Part shown: positions 1-8,183 of the stretch, piece by piece
Numbering within the stretch: the first letter of the stretch is position 1
How the letters are laid out: every line of letters begins with the position of its first letter
Origin: an uncultured bacterium
GTDB taxonomy: Bacteria > Bacteroidota > Bacteroidia > Bacteroidales > Bacteroidaceae
Direction: 5' to 3'
NCBI GenBank assembly: GCA_905216025.1
Contig: CAJMSE010000006.1
Coordinates: 95,005-159,004, forward strand
Length of the DNA: 64,000 bases
Translations under genes and position numbers: made by a program
The notes under the pieces: model-generated
Seen by the model: only the letters and a program-made list of their open reading frames with translations
The model's database searches: none
Told to the model about the DNA's origin: nothing

Positions 1-38
1 GCGAACTTGGATTCTATATTATCATAAATTCGTGCCAT
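1..38 (-). CDS. Possible 5' end of a gene leaving the window on the left
   Basis: An ATG on the minus strand at 38 opens a frame reading MARIYDNIESKF and continues off the edge. The frame is also open upstream to a stop at 135-137, but it has no other ATG, and an exact TAnnTTTG element lies about 80 bases upstream, which supports this start. Only about 12 residues are visible, so no family can be named; the beginning resembles starts of some helicase or nuclease proteins, but this is a weak impression. Confidence 0.3.
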   Translation of the reverse strand, partial: MARIYDNIESKF

Positions 39-117
39 ATACTTAGTTTTATTTGCGGGAATCACCGTGTGGCGGTTGATTCTTCCACGCTGTGTTATAA
101 AAATTCCAATAATGACA

Positions 118-125
118 CAAAGATA
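118..125 (-). promoter_or_regulatory. Bacteroidetes -7 element TATCTTTG for the left-edge gene
   Basis: Exact match to the TAnnTTTG consensus on the minus strand, about 80 bases upstream of the ATG at 38. No exact TTTG -33 box at standard spacing; a CTTTG lies closer than usual, at 136-140. Confidence 0.4.
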
Positions 126-192
126 ATCATTTTCTCAAAGAATAGTGCTTTATAAACGGAAATAAGGTTGGTCGGAGTTAAATATTTTTCAA

Positions 193-336
193 TCAAGCGG
201 CATCACATATCCATCGGTCCTGCCAAGAATCATCAGAAAAACCGTAAGCATTACGTCTTATTTTGGTTACAATCAAGTCTACGGCAATGAATTTACAAGA
301 GCGACTGTAACAGATGGAGGCTGGTTTGGTTTCAAA
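193..336 (-). pseudogene. Possible remnant of a transposase C-terminus
   Basis: A minus-strand frame bounded by stops (337-339 and 193-195) encodes about 47 residues with no start codon. It contains the string IRRNAYGF near its end, which resembles the conserved tail of ISL3-like transposases. No inverted ends, no catalytic domain and no duplicated target site are visible. It may be a decayed insertion sequence or chance; confidence is low. Confidence 0.2.
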
Positions 337-363
337 TCAGAAACGAGCCATTAACGCATCAGG

Positions 364-418
364 AACAAGCCATTGGCGCATCAGAAACGGGTTGTTTCTG
401 ATGCGCCAATGGCTCGTT
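364..418. repeat. Long hairpin, 25-bp arms with 5-base loop
   Basis: The arms at 364-388 and 394-418 match at 24 of 25 positions around the loop GGGTT. A degenerate third copy of the arm (338-361) lies just upstream. It stands 30 bases beyond the menE stop on the menE strand, so it could end that operon's transcript, although no T-run follows. The remainder of 39-450 shows no convincing gene. Confidence 0.75.
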
Positions 419-450
419 GATTAAGGCTGAACGATAGGGTAACGTGAGTC

Positions 451-1536
451 CTACGAACTCACGTTAGGGTGATATTCCGCGGCATACTGCTCCGCCTTCT
501 TCCTCGCCGGCTTGCCGGTGGCGGTCATCGGGAGGGCGGCGGTGGGGATGTAATTCTTCGGTTGCCAATAGCGGGGAAGGACGCGGCGGCATACCGAGCG
601 GGCGAACGCGACGTCGGCAGACTGCATGAGGAGCACGACGGCCTCGCCGAACTTCGCATCGCGGCGGCGGGTCACCATGTAAGGAAATGGCAGATGGGGG
701 CGCAGCACGCGCTCCACTTCCTCAATCTGTATCTTAACGCCGCCGCTGCATATAACATTGTCGCGGCGGCCGAGGATGCGGAAACGGCGGCCGTCGGGGG
801 ACAGCTCGGCGCGGTCGTTCGTCTCCAAAACTGATGAGCACACCTCCGGAGCGTCTATCACGAGGCAGCCGTCGGCATTGAGGCTGACATCCACCGTAGA
901 GAACGGCGTGTACCAGTCGCTCGCCTCCGGTCCGCTGATGCGGCGGAGGGCTATGTGCGACAGGGTCTCGGTCATGCCGTAGGTGCTCCATACGGCGTTG
1001 GGAAACGTGCGCAGTTCTGCCTCTAAGGCGTCGTCGATGGCTCCGCCGCCGATTATCAGATGGCGCACGCGCATGAGGCGCTCACGCTCGGCGGGCACTT
1101 GCAGGGTGTTGTATACCTGCATGGGGACCATGGCGGCGAGATGGAAGACGGGAGATGGGAGATGGGAGATGGGAGATGTTAGATAGGAGATGTCAGATGT
1201 TAGATGGAAGGCCTGCGGAGGGGCGGATGTTTCCATGACAGAGAGGCTGTTGCCGGCGGCAAGGGGATGGCCCGTCGGGGGCGTGCAGAAGAGGCGCAGG
1301 CCGCACGTCAGCGCCCGCACCACCATCATCTTGCCGGCAATATAGTCGAGCGGCATGCAGAGCAGGGCCGTGTCGCCGGGCTTCAAGCCGAGGAACGAAC
1401 ACGTGATGCGGGCCGAAGCCTCCATGCGGCGCTTCTCCACCCGCAGAGCTTTGGGCTCGCCCGTCGACCCGCTCGTGTGCACGAGCAGGCGGTCGGAGGC
1501 GTCATGCCACTCGCTGAGGAACTCTTCGATGCTCAT
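451..1536 (-). CDS. menE: o-Succinylbenzoate--CoA ligase (MenE), with an in-frame repeat insertion
   Basis: Adenylating enzyme that activates o-succinylbenzoate to its CoA thioester in menaquinone synthesis. It has the core motif TSGSTGEPK (residues 21-29), a YGMTE motif in the middle, GRRDN in the hinge region and TGKPARKK near the C-terminus, with the catalytic lysine. At 361 residues it is a short MenE, lacking the long N-terminus of the Escherichia coli type. The ATG at 1536 overlaps the menC stop as ATGA; the frame also opens at a TTG (1551), which is less likely. Residues about 110-130 (bases 1150-1206) are a run of FHL/SDI/SPIS-like repeats encoded by a dispersed DNA repeat, directly before a conserved-looking AAMVPMQV stretch. 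Last gene of the men operon. Confidence 0.93.
   Translation of the reverse strand: MSIEEFLSEWHDASDRLLVHTSGSTGEPKALRVEKRRMEASARITCSFLGLKPGDTALLCMPLDYIAGKMMVVRALTCGLRLFCTPPTGHPLAAGNSLSVMETSAPPQAFHLTSDISYLTSPISHLPSPVFHLAAMVPMQVYNTLQVPAERERLMRVRHLIIGGGAIDDALEAELRTFPNAVWSTYGMTETLSHIALRRISGPEASDWYTPFSTVDVSLNADGCLVIDAPEVCSSVLETNDRAELSPDGRRFRILGRRDNVICSGGVKIQIEEVERVLRPHLPFPYMVTRRRDAKFGEAVVLLMQSADVAFARSVCRRVLPRYWQPKNYIPTAALPMTATGKPARKKAEQYAAEYHPNVSS
1150..1206. repeat. Dispersed ATGTCAGATGTTAGA-type repeat inside menE
   Basis: A run of GGGAGAT units followed by GATGTCAGATGTTAGATGG. The second part matches the repeat arms at 6966-7065 and the junction at 62498-62556. It keeps the menE frame open. FHL occurs at both ends of the encoded segment, as if a short stretch was duplicated. 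Confidence 0.7.
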
Positions 1537-2567
1537 TCGCCGGCGAACCAAAGTTTCTCACCGCGTATCTCGAGCGGCATCGGGATGTTGTCGGTGAAGA
1601 GCTGACCCGTGCCGAGCCCCTGCGGCGTGCCGACGCTTCCGCCATACACATGAGCCGTAAACTGGGCGATGGCATTCAGGCCGACGTTGCTCTCGAGCGC
1701 ACTCGTTATCCATGTGCCCACGTCCTTGGCGCGAGCTGCGGCTATCCACTCTTCCGTGCCGCGCATGCCGCCGTGCAGCGAGGGCTTCAGGACTATGTAT
1801 GCGGGCTTTATCACGTTGAGGATATGGGTCTTTATCTCGGGCTGATTCACACCGATGAGCTCCTCGTCGAGAGCTATCGGCAGCGGCGACTCGCGGCACA
1901 GCTCGGCCATGTTGCCCCACTGGCGCGGCGCAATGGGCTGCTCGATGGAGTGCACGGCATACTGGGAAAGCAGCTCCAGCCGGTAGAGGGCCTCGTCGAA
2001 CGGGAAGGCACCGTTGGCATCGAGGCGTATCGTCATCTCGCGGTGGGAGAAGCGTTCGCGGATGCGGCGCAGCAGGTCGAGTTCGCGGTCGAAGTCTATC
2101 GCCCCTATCTTGAGTTTGATGCAGCGGAAGCCCTGCTCTATCTTGGCTTCCATGCGGCTGAGCATCTCGTCGTAGCTGCCCATCCACACGAGTCCGTTGA
2201 TGGTTATCCCCTCTTCGCCGCGGCTGAACGGCGTGTCGAAAAGAGCCGGCGTGCCGGTCTCGAAGTGGCGCAGGGCCGTCTCCAGTCCGAAGAGCATCGA
2301 CGGGTAAGGCCGCATCACGGCATAGTCGATGCATCCCTCCTGCTCAAACTTGTCGCAGAGGGCGCGCAGCGTCTTGCCGTACTCGGGTATATCGTCGCAA
2401 CTCAGTTCCGGCAAAGGCGCGCACTCGCCGATTCCCCTCCGCCCGGGCATCTCCGGCGAGGTGAGTTCCAAAAACCACGACTTGCGGGTTGTATACACGC
2501 CGCGCGATGTTCCCGCCGGCTGCTTGAAGTGGAGCACTCGCTCCGTAATATCTATTTTGTAACGCAT
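1533..2567 (-). CDS. menC: o-Succinylbenzoate synthase (MenC)
   Basis: Enolase-superfamily enzyme that dehydrates SHCHC to o-succinylbenzoate in menaquinone synthesis. The catalytic set is visible: KLK (K151 and K153), metal ligands D183 (in LDANGAF), E209 (in SIEQP) and D234 (in ALDEE), and the second base K261 in VLKPS. The length of 344 residues is normal. The ATG at 2567 is preceded by only seven bases before a dispersed repeat begins, so the leader of this gene is repeat sequence. Its stop overlaps the menE start (ATGA), implying translational coupling. Confidence 0.95.
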   Translation of the reverse strand: MRYKIDITERVLHFKQPAGTSRGVYTTRKSWFLELTSPEMPGRRGIGECAPLPELSCDDIPEYGKTLRALCDKFEQEGCIDYAVMRPYPSMLFGLETALRHFETGTPALFDTPFSRGEEGITINGLVWMGSYDEMLSRMEAKIEQGFRCIKLKIGAIDFDRELDLLRRIRERFSHREMTIRLDANGAFPFDEALYRLELLSQYAVHSIEQPIAPRQWGNMAELCRESPLPIALDEELIGVNQPEIKTHILNVIKPAYIVLKPSLHGGMRGTEEWIAAARAKDVGTWITSALESNVGLNAIAQFTAHVYGGSVGTPQGLGTGQLFTDNIPMPLEIRGEKLWFAGE

Positions 2568-2573
2568 AGTTTT

Positions 2574-2779
2574 TTAAATGAAGAATGAAGAATGAAGAAT
2601 GAAGAATTTGCTGCCGCGATGGCATTAAATGAAGAGTATTTAAATGAAGAGTGAAGAGTGAGAAATGAATAATCAACCGCAGCAACACCTTTGCGTCTCT
2701 GCGTCTTCGCGTTTAACTCCTCGCGCATAGTCACCGCGGCAGCAGATTCTTCATTCTTCACTCTTCATTCTTCATTTAA
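2574..2779. repeat. Composite inverted-repeat element between menB and menC
   Basis: The left arm (2574-2625) is runs of AATGAAGAATGAAGA ending in TTTGCTGCCGCGATGGC; the right arm (2734-2779) is its inverse, CACCGCGGCAGCAGATTC followed by TTCATTCTTCACTC runs. The core (about 2670-2733) holds CTTTGCGTCTCTGCGTC. It is a reverse-orientation copy of the element at 10408-10682, with long near-identical stretches. The element fills the entire menB-menC gap and has no coding frame of interest. Confidence 0.85.
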
Positions 2780-3598
2780 TCACGGTAGCTTTGGGTATTT
2801 CTTGAAGTCGGGCTTGCGTTTCTCAAGGAATGCGCGGCCGCCCTCCTGTGCCTCGTCGAGGAAATAGTAGAGCATCGTGGCGTCGCCGGCCAGCTCCTGG
2901 ATGCCGGCCTGCCCGTCGAGCTCGGCGTTTAGGCCGGCCTTTATCATGCGGAGGGCCAGCGGACTGCGCTCCATCATCGTCTCGGCCCACTCCACGCACT
3001 CGTCTTCGAGGCGGTCGAGGGGCACCACTTTGTTCACCATGCCCATCTCTTCGGCCTCCTTAGCCGTGTACTGGCGGCAGAGGAACCATATCTCGCGGGC
3101 TTTCTTCTGACCTACGATGCGGGCCAGATAGGACGCTCCGAAGCCGGCATCGAACGAGCCCACCTTCGGACCGGTCTGCCCGAAGATGGCGTTCTCGCTG
3201 GCTATGGTGAGGTCGCAGACAAGGTGAAGCACGTGGCCGCCGCCTATCGCATATCCGTTGACCATGGCGATGACGGGCTTCGGCAGGCGCCTTATCTGCA
3301 TCTGCACGTCGAGCACGCTCAGACGCGGCACTCCGTCGCCGTCGACATATCCGCCGCGGCCCTTCACGTTCATGTCGCCGCCGGAGCAGAAAGCCTTGTC
3401 GCCCGCGCCGGTGAGCAGCACAACGCTGATGCTTTGCATCTCGCGGCAGAGCGAGAACGCCTGCGACAGCTCCCACGTGGTCTTCGGCGTGAAGGCGTTG
3501 CGGTAGCGCGGGCGGTTGATTGTAATCTTGGCAATGCCGTTATATTCCTCGAAAAGGATTTCTTCGAAATTCCTTATCTTTTTCCATTCCCTGGTCAT
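2780..3598 (-). CDS. menB: 1,4-Dihydroxy-2-naphthoyl-CoA synthase (MenB)
   Basis: Crotonase-fold enzyme that closes the naphthoquinone ring from o-succinylbenzoyl-CoA. It has SGGD at 72-75, GYAIGGGH for the oxyanion hole and QTGPKVGSFDAGFG at 141-154. QTG (141-143) is the bicarbonate-binding form of the family (type I), so a bound bicarbonate probably acts as the catalytic base. The length of 272 residues and the C-terminal KPDFKKYPK ending are typical. It stands 102 bases after menD, with its own TAnnTTTG element in that gap, and is separated from menC by a 200-base repeat element. Confidence 0.97.
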   Translation of the reverse strand: MTREWKKIRNFEEILFEEYNGIAKITINRPRYRNAFTPKTTWELSQAFSLCREMQSISVVLLTGAGDKAFCSGGDMNVKGRGGYVDGDGVPRLSVLDVQMQIRRLPKPVIAMVNGYAIGGGHVLHLVCDLTIASENAIFGQTGPKVGSFDAGFGASYLARIVGQKKAREIWFLCRQYTAKEAEEMGMVNKVVPLDRLEDECVEWAETMMERSPLALRMIKAGLNAELDGQAGIQELAGDATMLYYFLDEAQEGGRAFLEKRKPDFKKYPKLP

Positions 3599-3630
3599 TT
3601 CTATACTTTGTTTTGTTTGTTAATATACTG

Positions 3631-3638
3631 CAAAAGTA
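3631..3638 (-). promoter_or_regulatory. Internal -7 element TACTTTTG before menB
   Basis: Exact TAnnTTTG match on the minus strand, 33 bases upstream of the menB ATG, inside the 102-base menD-menB gap. It may let menB-menC-menE be transcribed separately from menF-menD. Confidence 0.45.
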
Positions 3639-3700
3639 CTACTTCCCACCGACAATAAAGACACGGACGCGCTTTTTTTGCCGCGACGGCAGGCCGCAGG

Positions 3701-5365
3701 TCACCGGGCGTGAAAGTCACGCAGCGCCCCGGCATCCTCGCCGGCATCCGTGAACACCTCGAAGACGAGCGGACGGCGGGTGCCGCTGTAGAGGAACGTC
3801 TCCATGTGGCGGGCCAGCGCATCGGCGTCGCGTGCCGCGATATAGCCGATGTCGTGGGCGTCGCAGATGCCGTGGGCACTCGACCGGTGACTGCCTGCCA
3901 CGTAGCTGTCGGCCACCGGACTGTCGCTGAGTCCGCTGAGTGTCCTGAATATTCCGCCGCAGGCGTTGTTTAGTAGCAGCACGCGGAAGTTTCCGCCCAC
4001 GCTGCCGTTCCACAGCGCGTTGCTGTCGTAGAAGAAACTGAGGTCGCCCGTGACGCAGAACGTCATATCGTCCGTCGCCGCCGAGAAGCCCGCGGCTGTG
4101 GAGAGCGAGCCTTCGATGCCGTTGACGCCGCGGTTGACATATATATGATGCGGCGCATAGATGCATCCGAGGCGCACCGCCGAACTGTTGGCGTAGTGCA
4201 CGCTGAAGCCGTAGTCAGCATTGCCGAGCATCTCCTCAAACAGTCGCACCGCCGCCATCTGCGAGTAGCGGGGCCGGTATGACGCCGCATGCTGCCGCGC
4301 AACGTCGAGCAGGGCCTGCCATGCGGTGAGGTATCGGGCAGCCTCTCCGGTACATGCAGGTGCACCGTCGCCTGTCGCGCAGCCGGCTATCGCGGTGAGA
4401 ATCTCTGCGGTATCGCCACAGACGACGGCCGTCTGGTTGCAGAATGTGTCGTGCACGCCGCCATCCTCGCTCAACGCCCATGTCTCCGCCGATGCCGCGC
4501 TGCGCAGAAACTGCTTCAGCCGCTTGCTCACGACGGTGCCTCCGGCATAGAGTATGAAGTCAGGGTGATAGTCTGCCGCGTTGTCCATCATGCACAGGGC
4601 GCTGTCTGCCGGCGACGCCGCGCTGCCGCTGCCGAGCGGCTCGCACAGCACGGTGAACCTGCGCGAAAGTGCCTCAAGGGCCTTGTCTATACGGCTGTCG
4701 GGCGCATGCTGCCCCATCACCACCAGCGGGCGGGATGCCGAACAGAGCCTGCCGGCTATCTCACCGGCTGCCGCGACGTCCACGGCCGTGCCCTGTATCT
4801 GCCTTACGGTGCGCTCCGCGGGCAGTTCCGGTACGGTGAAATCAAACAGCGGCTCGCTCACCGGCACGTTGATATGCACCGGACAGCACGCCCCGCGGCG
4901 CATGTCGATGAGCGCCTCGTTCACAAGACGGTTGCAGTGCCATCGCTCCACGCCGTCCGAAGGTTCGGGGAGGGTCACGCTGCGGCGCACGAAGCAGCCG
5001 AGGGCGCCATGCTGCGGCAGCGTCTGCCCGTCGAGCTGACCTATCCATGCCTGCGGCCTGTCGGCCGAGATGACCACCAGCGGCACCTGCTGATAGAAGG
5101 CTTCGGCGACGGCCGGAGCGAGGTTCAGCAGCGCAGAGCCCGACGTGACGCACACGGCAACGGCATCATTCAGAGCCTGGGCCATTCCGAGGGCGAAGAA
5201 ACCGGCCGAGCGCTCGTCTGTCACGGCGTGGCAACAGATGCGCGACTCGTTGAGGTTGTGCACTATCGGGGCGTTGCGCGAACCGGGGCACACCACAGCA
5301 TGGCGCACCCCATGGGCTATGAGCAGCGCCGTGAGCATGTTTATATTTTCCTTTGAACTGTACAT
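3701..5365 (-). CDS. menD: SEPHCHC synthase (MenD)
   Basis: Thiamine-diphosphate enzyme that joins isochorismate and 2-oxoglutarate, the first committed step toward menaquinone. The N-terminal pyrimidine-binding domain begins at NINMLTALLIAHGV, with CPGSRNAPI near residue 25. The diphosphate-binding motif GDLSFFYDSNALWN (440-453) is followed by NNACGGIF, as in the family. At 554 residues it has the usual length. It begins 27 bases after the menF stop. No menH-like hydrolase follows, unlike the enterobacterial cluster. Confidence 0.96.
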   Translation of the reverse strand: MYSSKENINMLTALLIAHGVRHAVVCPGSRNAPIVHNLNESRICCHAVTDERSAGFFALGMAQALNDAVAVCVTSGSALLNLAPAVAEAFYQQVPLVVISADRPQAWIGQLDGQTLPQHGALGCFVRRSVTLPEPSDGVERWHCNRLVNEALIDMRRGACCPVHINVPVSEPLFDFTVPELPAERTVRQIQGTAVDVAAAGEIAGRLCSASRPLVVMGQHAPDSRIDKALEALSRRFTVLCEPLGSGSAASPADSALCMMDNAADYHPDFILYAGGTVVSKRLKQFLRSAASAETWALSEDGGVHDTFCNQTAVVCGDTAEILTAIAGCATGDGAPACTGEAARYLTAWQALLDVARQHAASYRPRYSQMAAVRLFEEMLGNADYGFSVHYANSSAVRLGCIYAPHHIYVNRGVNGIEGSLSTAAGFSAATDDMTFCVTGDLSFFYDSNALWNGSVGGNFRVLLLNNACGGIFRTLSGLSDSPVADSYVAGSHRSSAHGICDAHDIGYIAARDADALARHMETFLYSGTRRPLVFEVFTDAGEDAGALRDFHAR

Positions 5366-5392
5366 AATCTGTATGTATGGAGAGGCGGGGCG

Positions 5393-6508
5393 TCAGCCGG
5401 CGCCCTGCTCCGTTATCCTTCTCATGGTCTTCATCTTGGCCTCCGTCTCGGCCCACTCCTTCATCTCGGTGCTGTCGCGGAGCAGTCCGCCGCCGGCATA
5501 GAGCGCACAACAGCCGCTGAAAATCTCCATGCAGCGCAGCGAAACGTAAAGACGCGTCTCTCCGCCTATGCCGAACGGCCCGGTGAATCCGCTGTAATAT
5601 CTGCGGCTGTGCGGCTCCACTGCCAGCAGATGGCGGCGCGTAGCCTCGCAGGGCAGTCCGCAGACGGCCGGTGTGGGATGCAGCAGTGAGACGACATCGC
5701 CCGCCCCCACTCCTGCGGGAAGGCTGAAGGTGAAGTCGCTGCGCAGATGCACAAGTCCGCCGGCAAGGGCCGTGTACGGTCCTGTCTCGGCGGCGTCGGC
5801 CCCGAGACGCCCGAGCACACCCGCGATATAGTCGGCCACATAGCGCTGTTCCTGCCTGTCCTTGCCGCCCCACGCCGTGCTCTCCACCGGATATCTCATC
5901 TTCATCGTCCCGGCAAGGGCTATCGTGCGCCACGTATCTCCGTCACCGTCGAGCAGTATCTCCGGCGTGGCGGCAAGCCATGTGCCGCTGTCTGGCGTGG
6001 ATACGAGCACGACGAACATGCGCGGATACATCTCGCAGGCACGGAGGAACATCCGTGCGGGGTCGTCTCCCTGGGCATAAGGCTCTACCGAGCGGCGCGA
6101 AAGCACTATCTTGCTGAACTCGCCCGACATGAGGCGCTCATGGCAAGAGACGAACGAACGGCCGTAGGCCGACCGCGCAGCGGAAGGCGGCATCACGGGA
6201 TATGGGCACGGCTGAAGGCGCAGCGACGACACTACTTCTCTCAGCAATGCATCGCCACGGCTGCCACCGCCCTCTCCGCCGTCACCCACAGCCACCCGCA
6301 CCGTCTCGTCGGGCCGTATGAGAAGCAGCGGGCACGATGGCGACGCCACGAACGGGGCCACAACAAAACCGCTCCGGCCGTTGAGGTCGGAGGGCGAAGA
6401 GAGGCGTTCAGGAGCGCCCGAGCGCTGCACGATGCCTGTATAATGGTCTGCGCCGGGCAGCCTGAAAAAAGCGAACGAGGGCTGCTGCATATCGTAAGCT
6501 ACGGTCAT
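5393..6508 (-). CDS. menF: Isochorismate synthase (MenF)
   Basis: Chorismate-using enzyme that makes isochorismate for MenD. It shows KIVLSRR (K133 is the catalytic-base position), LAGTMKMR, HPTPAVCGLP and RRYYSGFTGPFG, all hallmarks of the isochorismate synthase branch rather than anthranilate synthase. The length of 371 residues is short because the N-terminal half is reduced. The ATG at 6508 lies one base after the stop of the upstream thioesterase, so the two are coupled; a second in-frame ATG (6490) is possible. Confidence 0.94.
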   Translation of the reverse strand: MTVAYDMQQPSFAFFRLPGADHYTGIVQRSGAPERLSSPSDLNGRSGFVVAPFVASPSCPLLLIRPDETVRVAVGDGGEGGGSRGDALLREVVSSLRLQPCPYPVMPPSAARSAYGRSFVSCHERLMSGEFSKIVLSRRSVEPYAQGDDPARMFLRACEMYPRMFVVLVSTPDSGTWLAATPEILLDGDGDTWRTIALAGTMKMRYPVESTAWGGKDRQEQRYVADYIAGVLGRLGADAAETGPYTALAGGLVHLRSDFTFSLPAGVGAGDVVSLLHPTPAVCGLPCEATRRHLLAVEPHSRRYYSGFTGPFGIGGETRLYVSLRCMEIFSGCCALYAGGGLLRDSTEMKEWAETEAKMKTMRRITEQGAG

Positions 6509-6509
6509 A

Positions 6510-6929
6510 TCAGCAGTTATTCGGAAGACTTGTCACATAGTTGGTCACGCTGACGGACGATACAAGCTCGCCTGCGGAGTTTCTCACGTCCACGTTCCAC
6601 ACATGTATCTTATGTCCGCGGTGCACGATGTGTGCCAGCGCGGTGACGGTATCGCCCTCGTCAACGGCCTTCATGTGATTGCCGCTGACGCTTATTCCGG
6701 CACAGCGGCGGCCGGGACAGACGGCGAGCGACCCGAGTCCGGCCAGCGTCTCGGCCAGTGCGAGGGTGGCTCCGCCGCACAACACACCGAAAGGCTGCCT
6801 CGTCGCAGCGTTCACATCCATCTCCGCACGGCAGGTGTCGGGGTCGTCTGTCGAGAAAAAGCGCATGCCGAGTGCTGTCGCCATGGTCGGCTTTGACAAT
6901 ACACTGTCTCTTTCCTTGTCTATGTTCAT
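6510..6929 (-). CDS. Hotdog-fold thioesterase, probable DHNA-CoA hydrolase (MenI role)
   Basis: PaaI/4-hydroxybenzoyl-CoA thioesterase family, 139 residues. It has the family pattern QPFGVLCGGATLALAETLA (helix with the acidic catalytic residue) and a C-terminal beta strand region HRGHKIHVWNVDVRN. First gene of the men operon and coupled to menF, so hydrolysis of 1,4-dihydroxy-2-naphthoyl-CoA is the likely job; this rests on context. I chose the ATG at 6929; an earlier in-frame ATG at 6968 lies inside a dispersed repeat and would add 13 residues unlike the family. Confidence 0.85.
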   Translation of the reverse strand: MNIDKERDSVLSKPTMATALGMRFFSTDDPDTCRAEMDVNAATRQPFGVLCGGATLALAETLAGLGSLAVCPGRRCAGISVSGNHMKAVDEGDTVTALAHIVHRGHKIHVWNVDVRNSAGELVSSVSVTNYVTSLPNNC

Positions 6930-6965
6930 AATATTATCCTGTACCAAAAAACGTAAAAACGTTTT

Positions 6966-7065
6966 CATGTCAGATGTTAGATGTCAGATGTTAACCTGCG
7001 GCGTGGTTTTGCTCTACCTCAGTTTCACGCCGCAAGCTAACATCTGACATCTAACATCTGACATG
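6966..7065. repeat. 100-bp inverted-repeat element with 40-bp arms
   Basis: The arms at 6966-7005 and 7026-7065 match at 38 of 40 positions around a 20-base loop. Each arm is two ATGTCAGATGTTA-type units plus a GCGGCGTG tip. It sits between the ROK kinase and the men operon (both minus strand), where the RNA would fold into a very long hairpin. It is related to the repeats in menE (1150-1206) and at 62498-62556. Confidence 0.9.
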
Positions 7066-7082
7066 AAAGCCTCTTTCTCTTG

Positions 7083-8063
7083 TTATTTGAATAGCGAGTA
7101 TTCCTTCACGCCCCATGCCATCACGCTTGCCCCGAGGATGTCGCGTTCGCGGTTGTTCATCGTCGAGGTAAGCAGCGCCACCTTGTTGCTGATATTCGGG
7201 AAGACATGCTCGTCGAACGCCTCTATCGTCGGTCCCATGAGCCATTTGCCTGCCTTCACCACTCCTCCGGTGAGGATGATGGCCTCCGGGTCGGTTATAG
7301 TGGCATAGTTTGCCAGGGCAACACCGAGTATGCGGCCGGTGCGGCGGAACGTCTCTATAGCCAGTTCGTCGCCCTCGTCGCAGAAAGAAGATATCATCTT
7401 CGACGTCAGCTTCATGCGACCGCGCATGAGCGACGGCTTGTCGCTCTCCTCCATCACCTCATAGGCCGTCGCCACGACTCCGCTGCCGGCGACATATCTC
7501 TCAAGACAGCCCTCGCGTCCGCAGTTACACTTACGGCCGCCTGGCACCATACATATATGTCCCAGCTCGCCGGCAAAGCCGCTGTTGCCGTGGTGCAGCT
7601 TGCCGCGTGAGAACAGGGAGCTGCCAAGACCGTTGCCGATGGTCACGACAGAAAAGTTTTTCATGCCGTGCCCGCAGCCGAATGTATACTCTCCGAGCGC
7701 CACGGCATGGCTGTCGTTGCCGAGCGCCACGGCCATGCCAAGCCTGTCGCGGAGCACGGCAGCCAGCGGGATAACTCCCTTCCACGGCATGTTGGGCGAG
7801 TTCTCTATACACCCTGTCAGCAGGTTACCGCTCGGAGCGGATATTCCGATAGAACGGATGTTCTCCAGCCCGCAGACCGACTCTGCAAGCTCAACAATCT
7901 CATTGCACAGCACCGAGACATATTCGTTTATGTCCGGATAGTCTGACGTCACAAACTTACGTATGCCGAGGATATTTCCACGGATGTCAACAACTGCGCA
8001 TGTAGTCTCGTCATAACTTATATCAAGACCGATGACCCTTGTCTTTACTTCTTTATCTGTCAC
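7083..8063 (-). CDS. ROK-family sugar kinase (glucokinase-like)
   Basis: Cytosolic ATP-dependent hexose kinase, or a related ROK protein. The N-terminal phosphate loop is IGLDISYDETT. The catalytic region GNDSHAVALGEYTFG carries the conserved Asp; GNGLGSS and GELGHICM follow; the zinc site has His in GELGH and the motif CNCGREGCLE. There is no N-terminal helix-turn-helix, so it is a kinase rather than a repressor. The length of 326 residues is typical. Glucose or N-acetylmannosamine/N-acetylglucosamine are possible substrates; sequence alone does not decide. It ends just before the inverted-repeat element. Confidence 0.88.
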   Translation of the reverse strand: MTDKEVKTRVIGLDISYDETTCAVVDIRGNILGIRKFVTSDYPDINEYVSVLCNEIVELAESVCGLENIRSIGISAPSGNLLTGCIENSPNMPWKGVIPLAAVLRDRLGMAVALGNDSHAVALGEYTFGCGHGMKNFSVVTIGNGLGSSLFSRGKLHHGNSGFAGELGHICMVPGGRKCNCGREGCLERYVAGSGVVATAYEVMEESDKPSLMRGRMKLTSKMISSFCDEGDELAIETFRRTGRILGVALANYATITDPEAIILTGGVVKAGKWLMGPTIEAFDEHVFPNISNKVALLTSTMNNRERDILGASVMAWGVKEYSLFK

Positions 8064-8112
8064 TTCTTTGGCGTATTTTTCCCGGTTTTCCAGGGGTGTC
8101 CTTATTTTTCAA

Positions 8113-8144
8113 CAAATATAGTAAATATCGCCACAACAAAGATA
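8113..8144 (-). promoter_or_regulatory. Promoter region of the ROK kinase
   Basis: Two exact TAnnTTTG matches on the minus strand: TATATTTG at 8113-8120 and TATCTTTG at 8137-8144. The TTTG of the upstream one could also act as the -33 box for the downstream one (16-base gap). Which is used cannot be told from sequence. Confidence 0.5.
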
Positions 8145-8183
8145 ACGGAACGCCGTGATTTAAGAATAATTAACCGTTAACCA

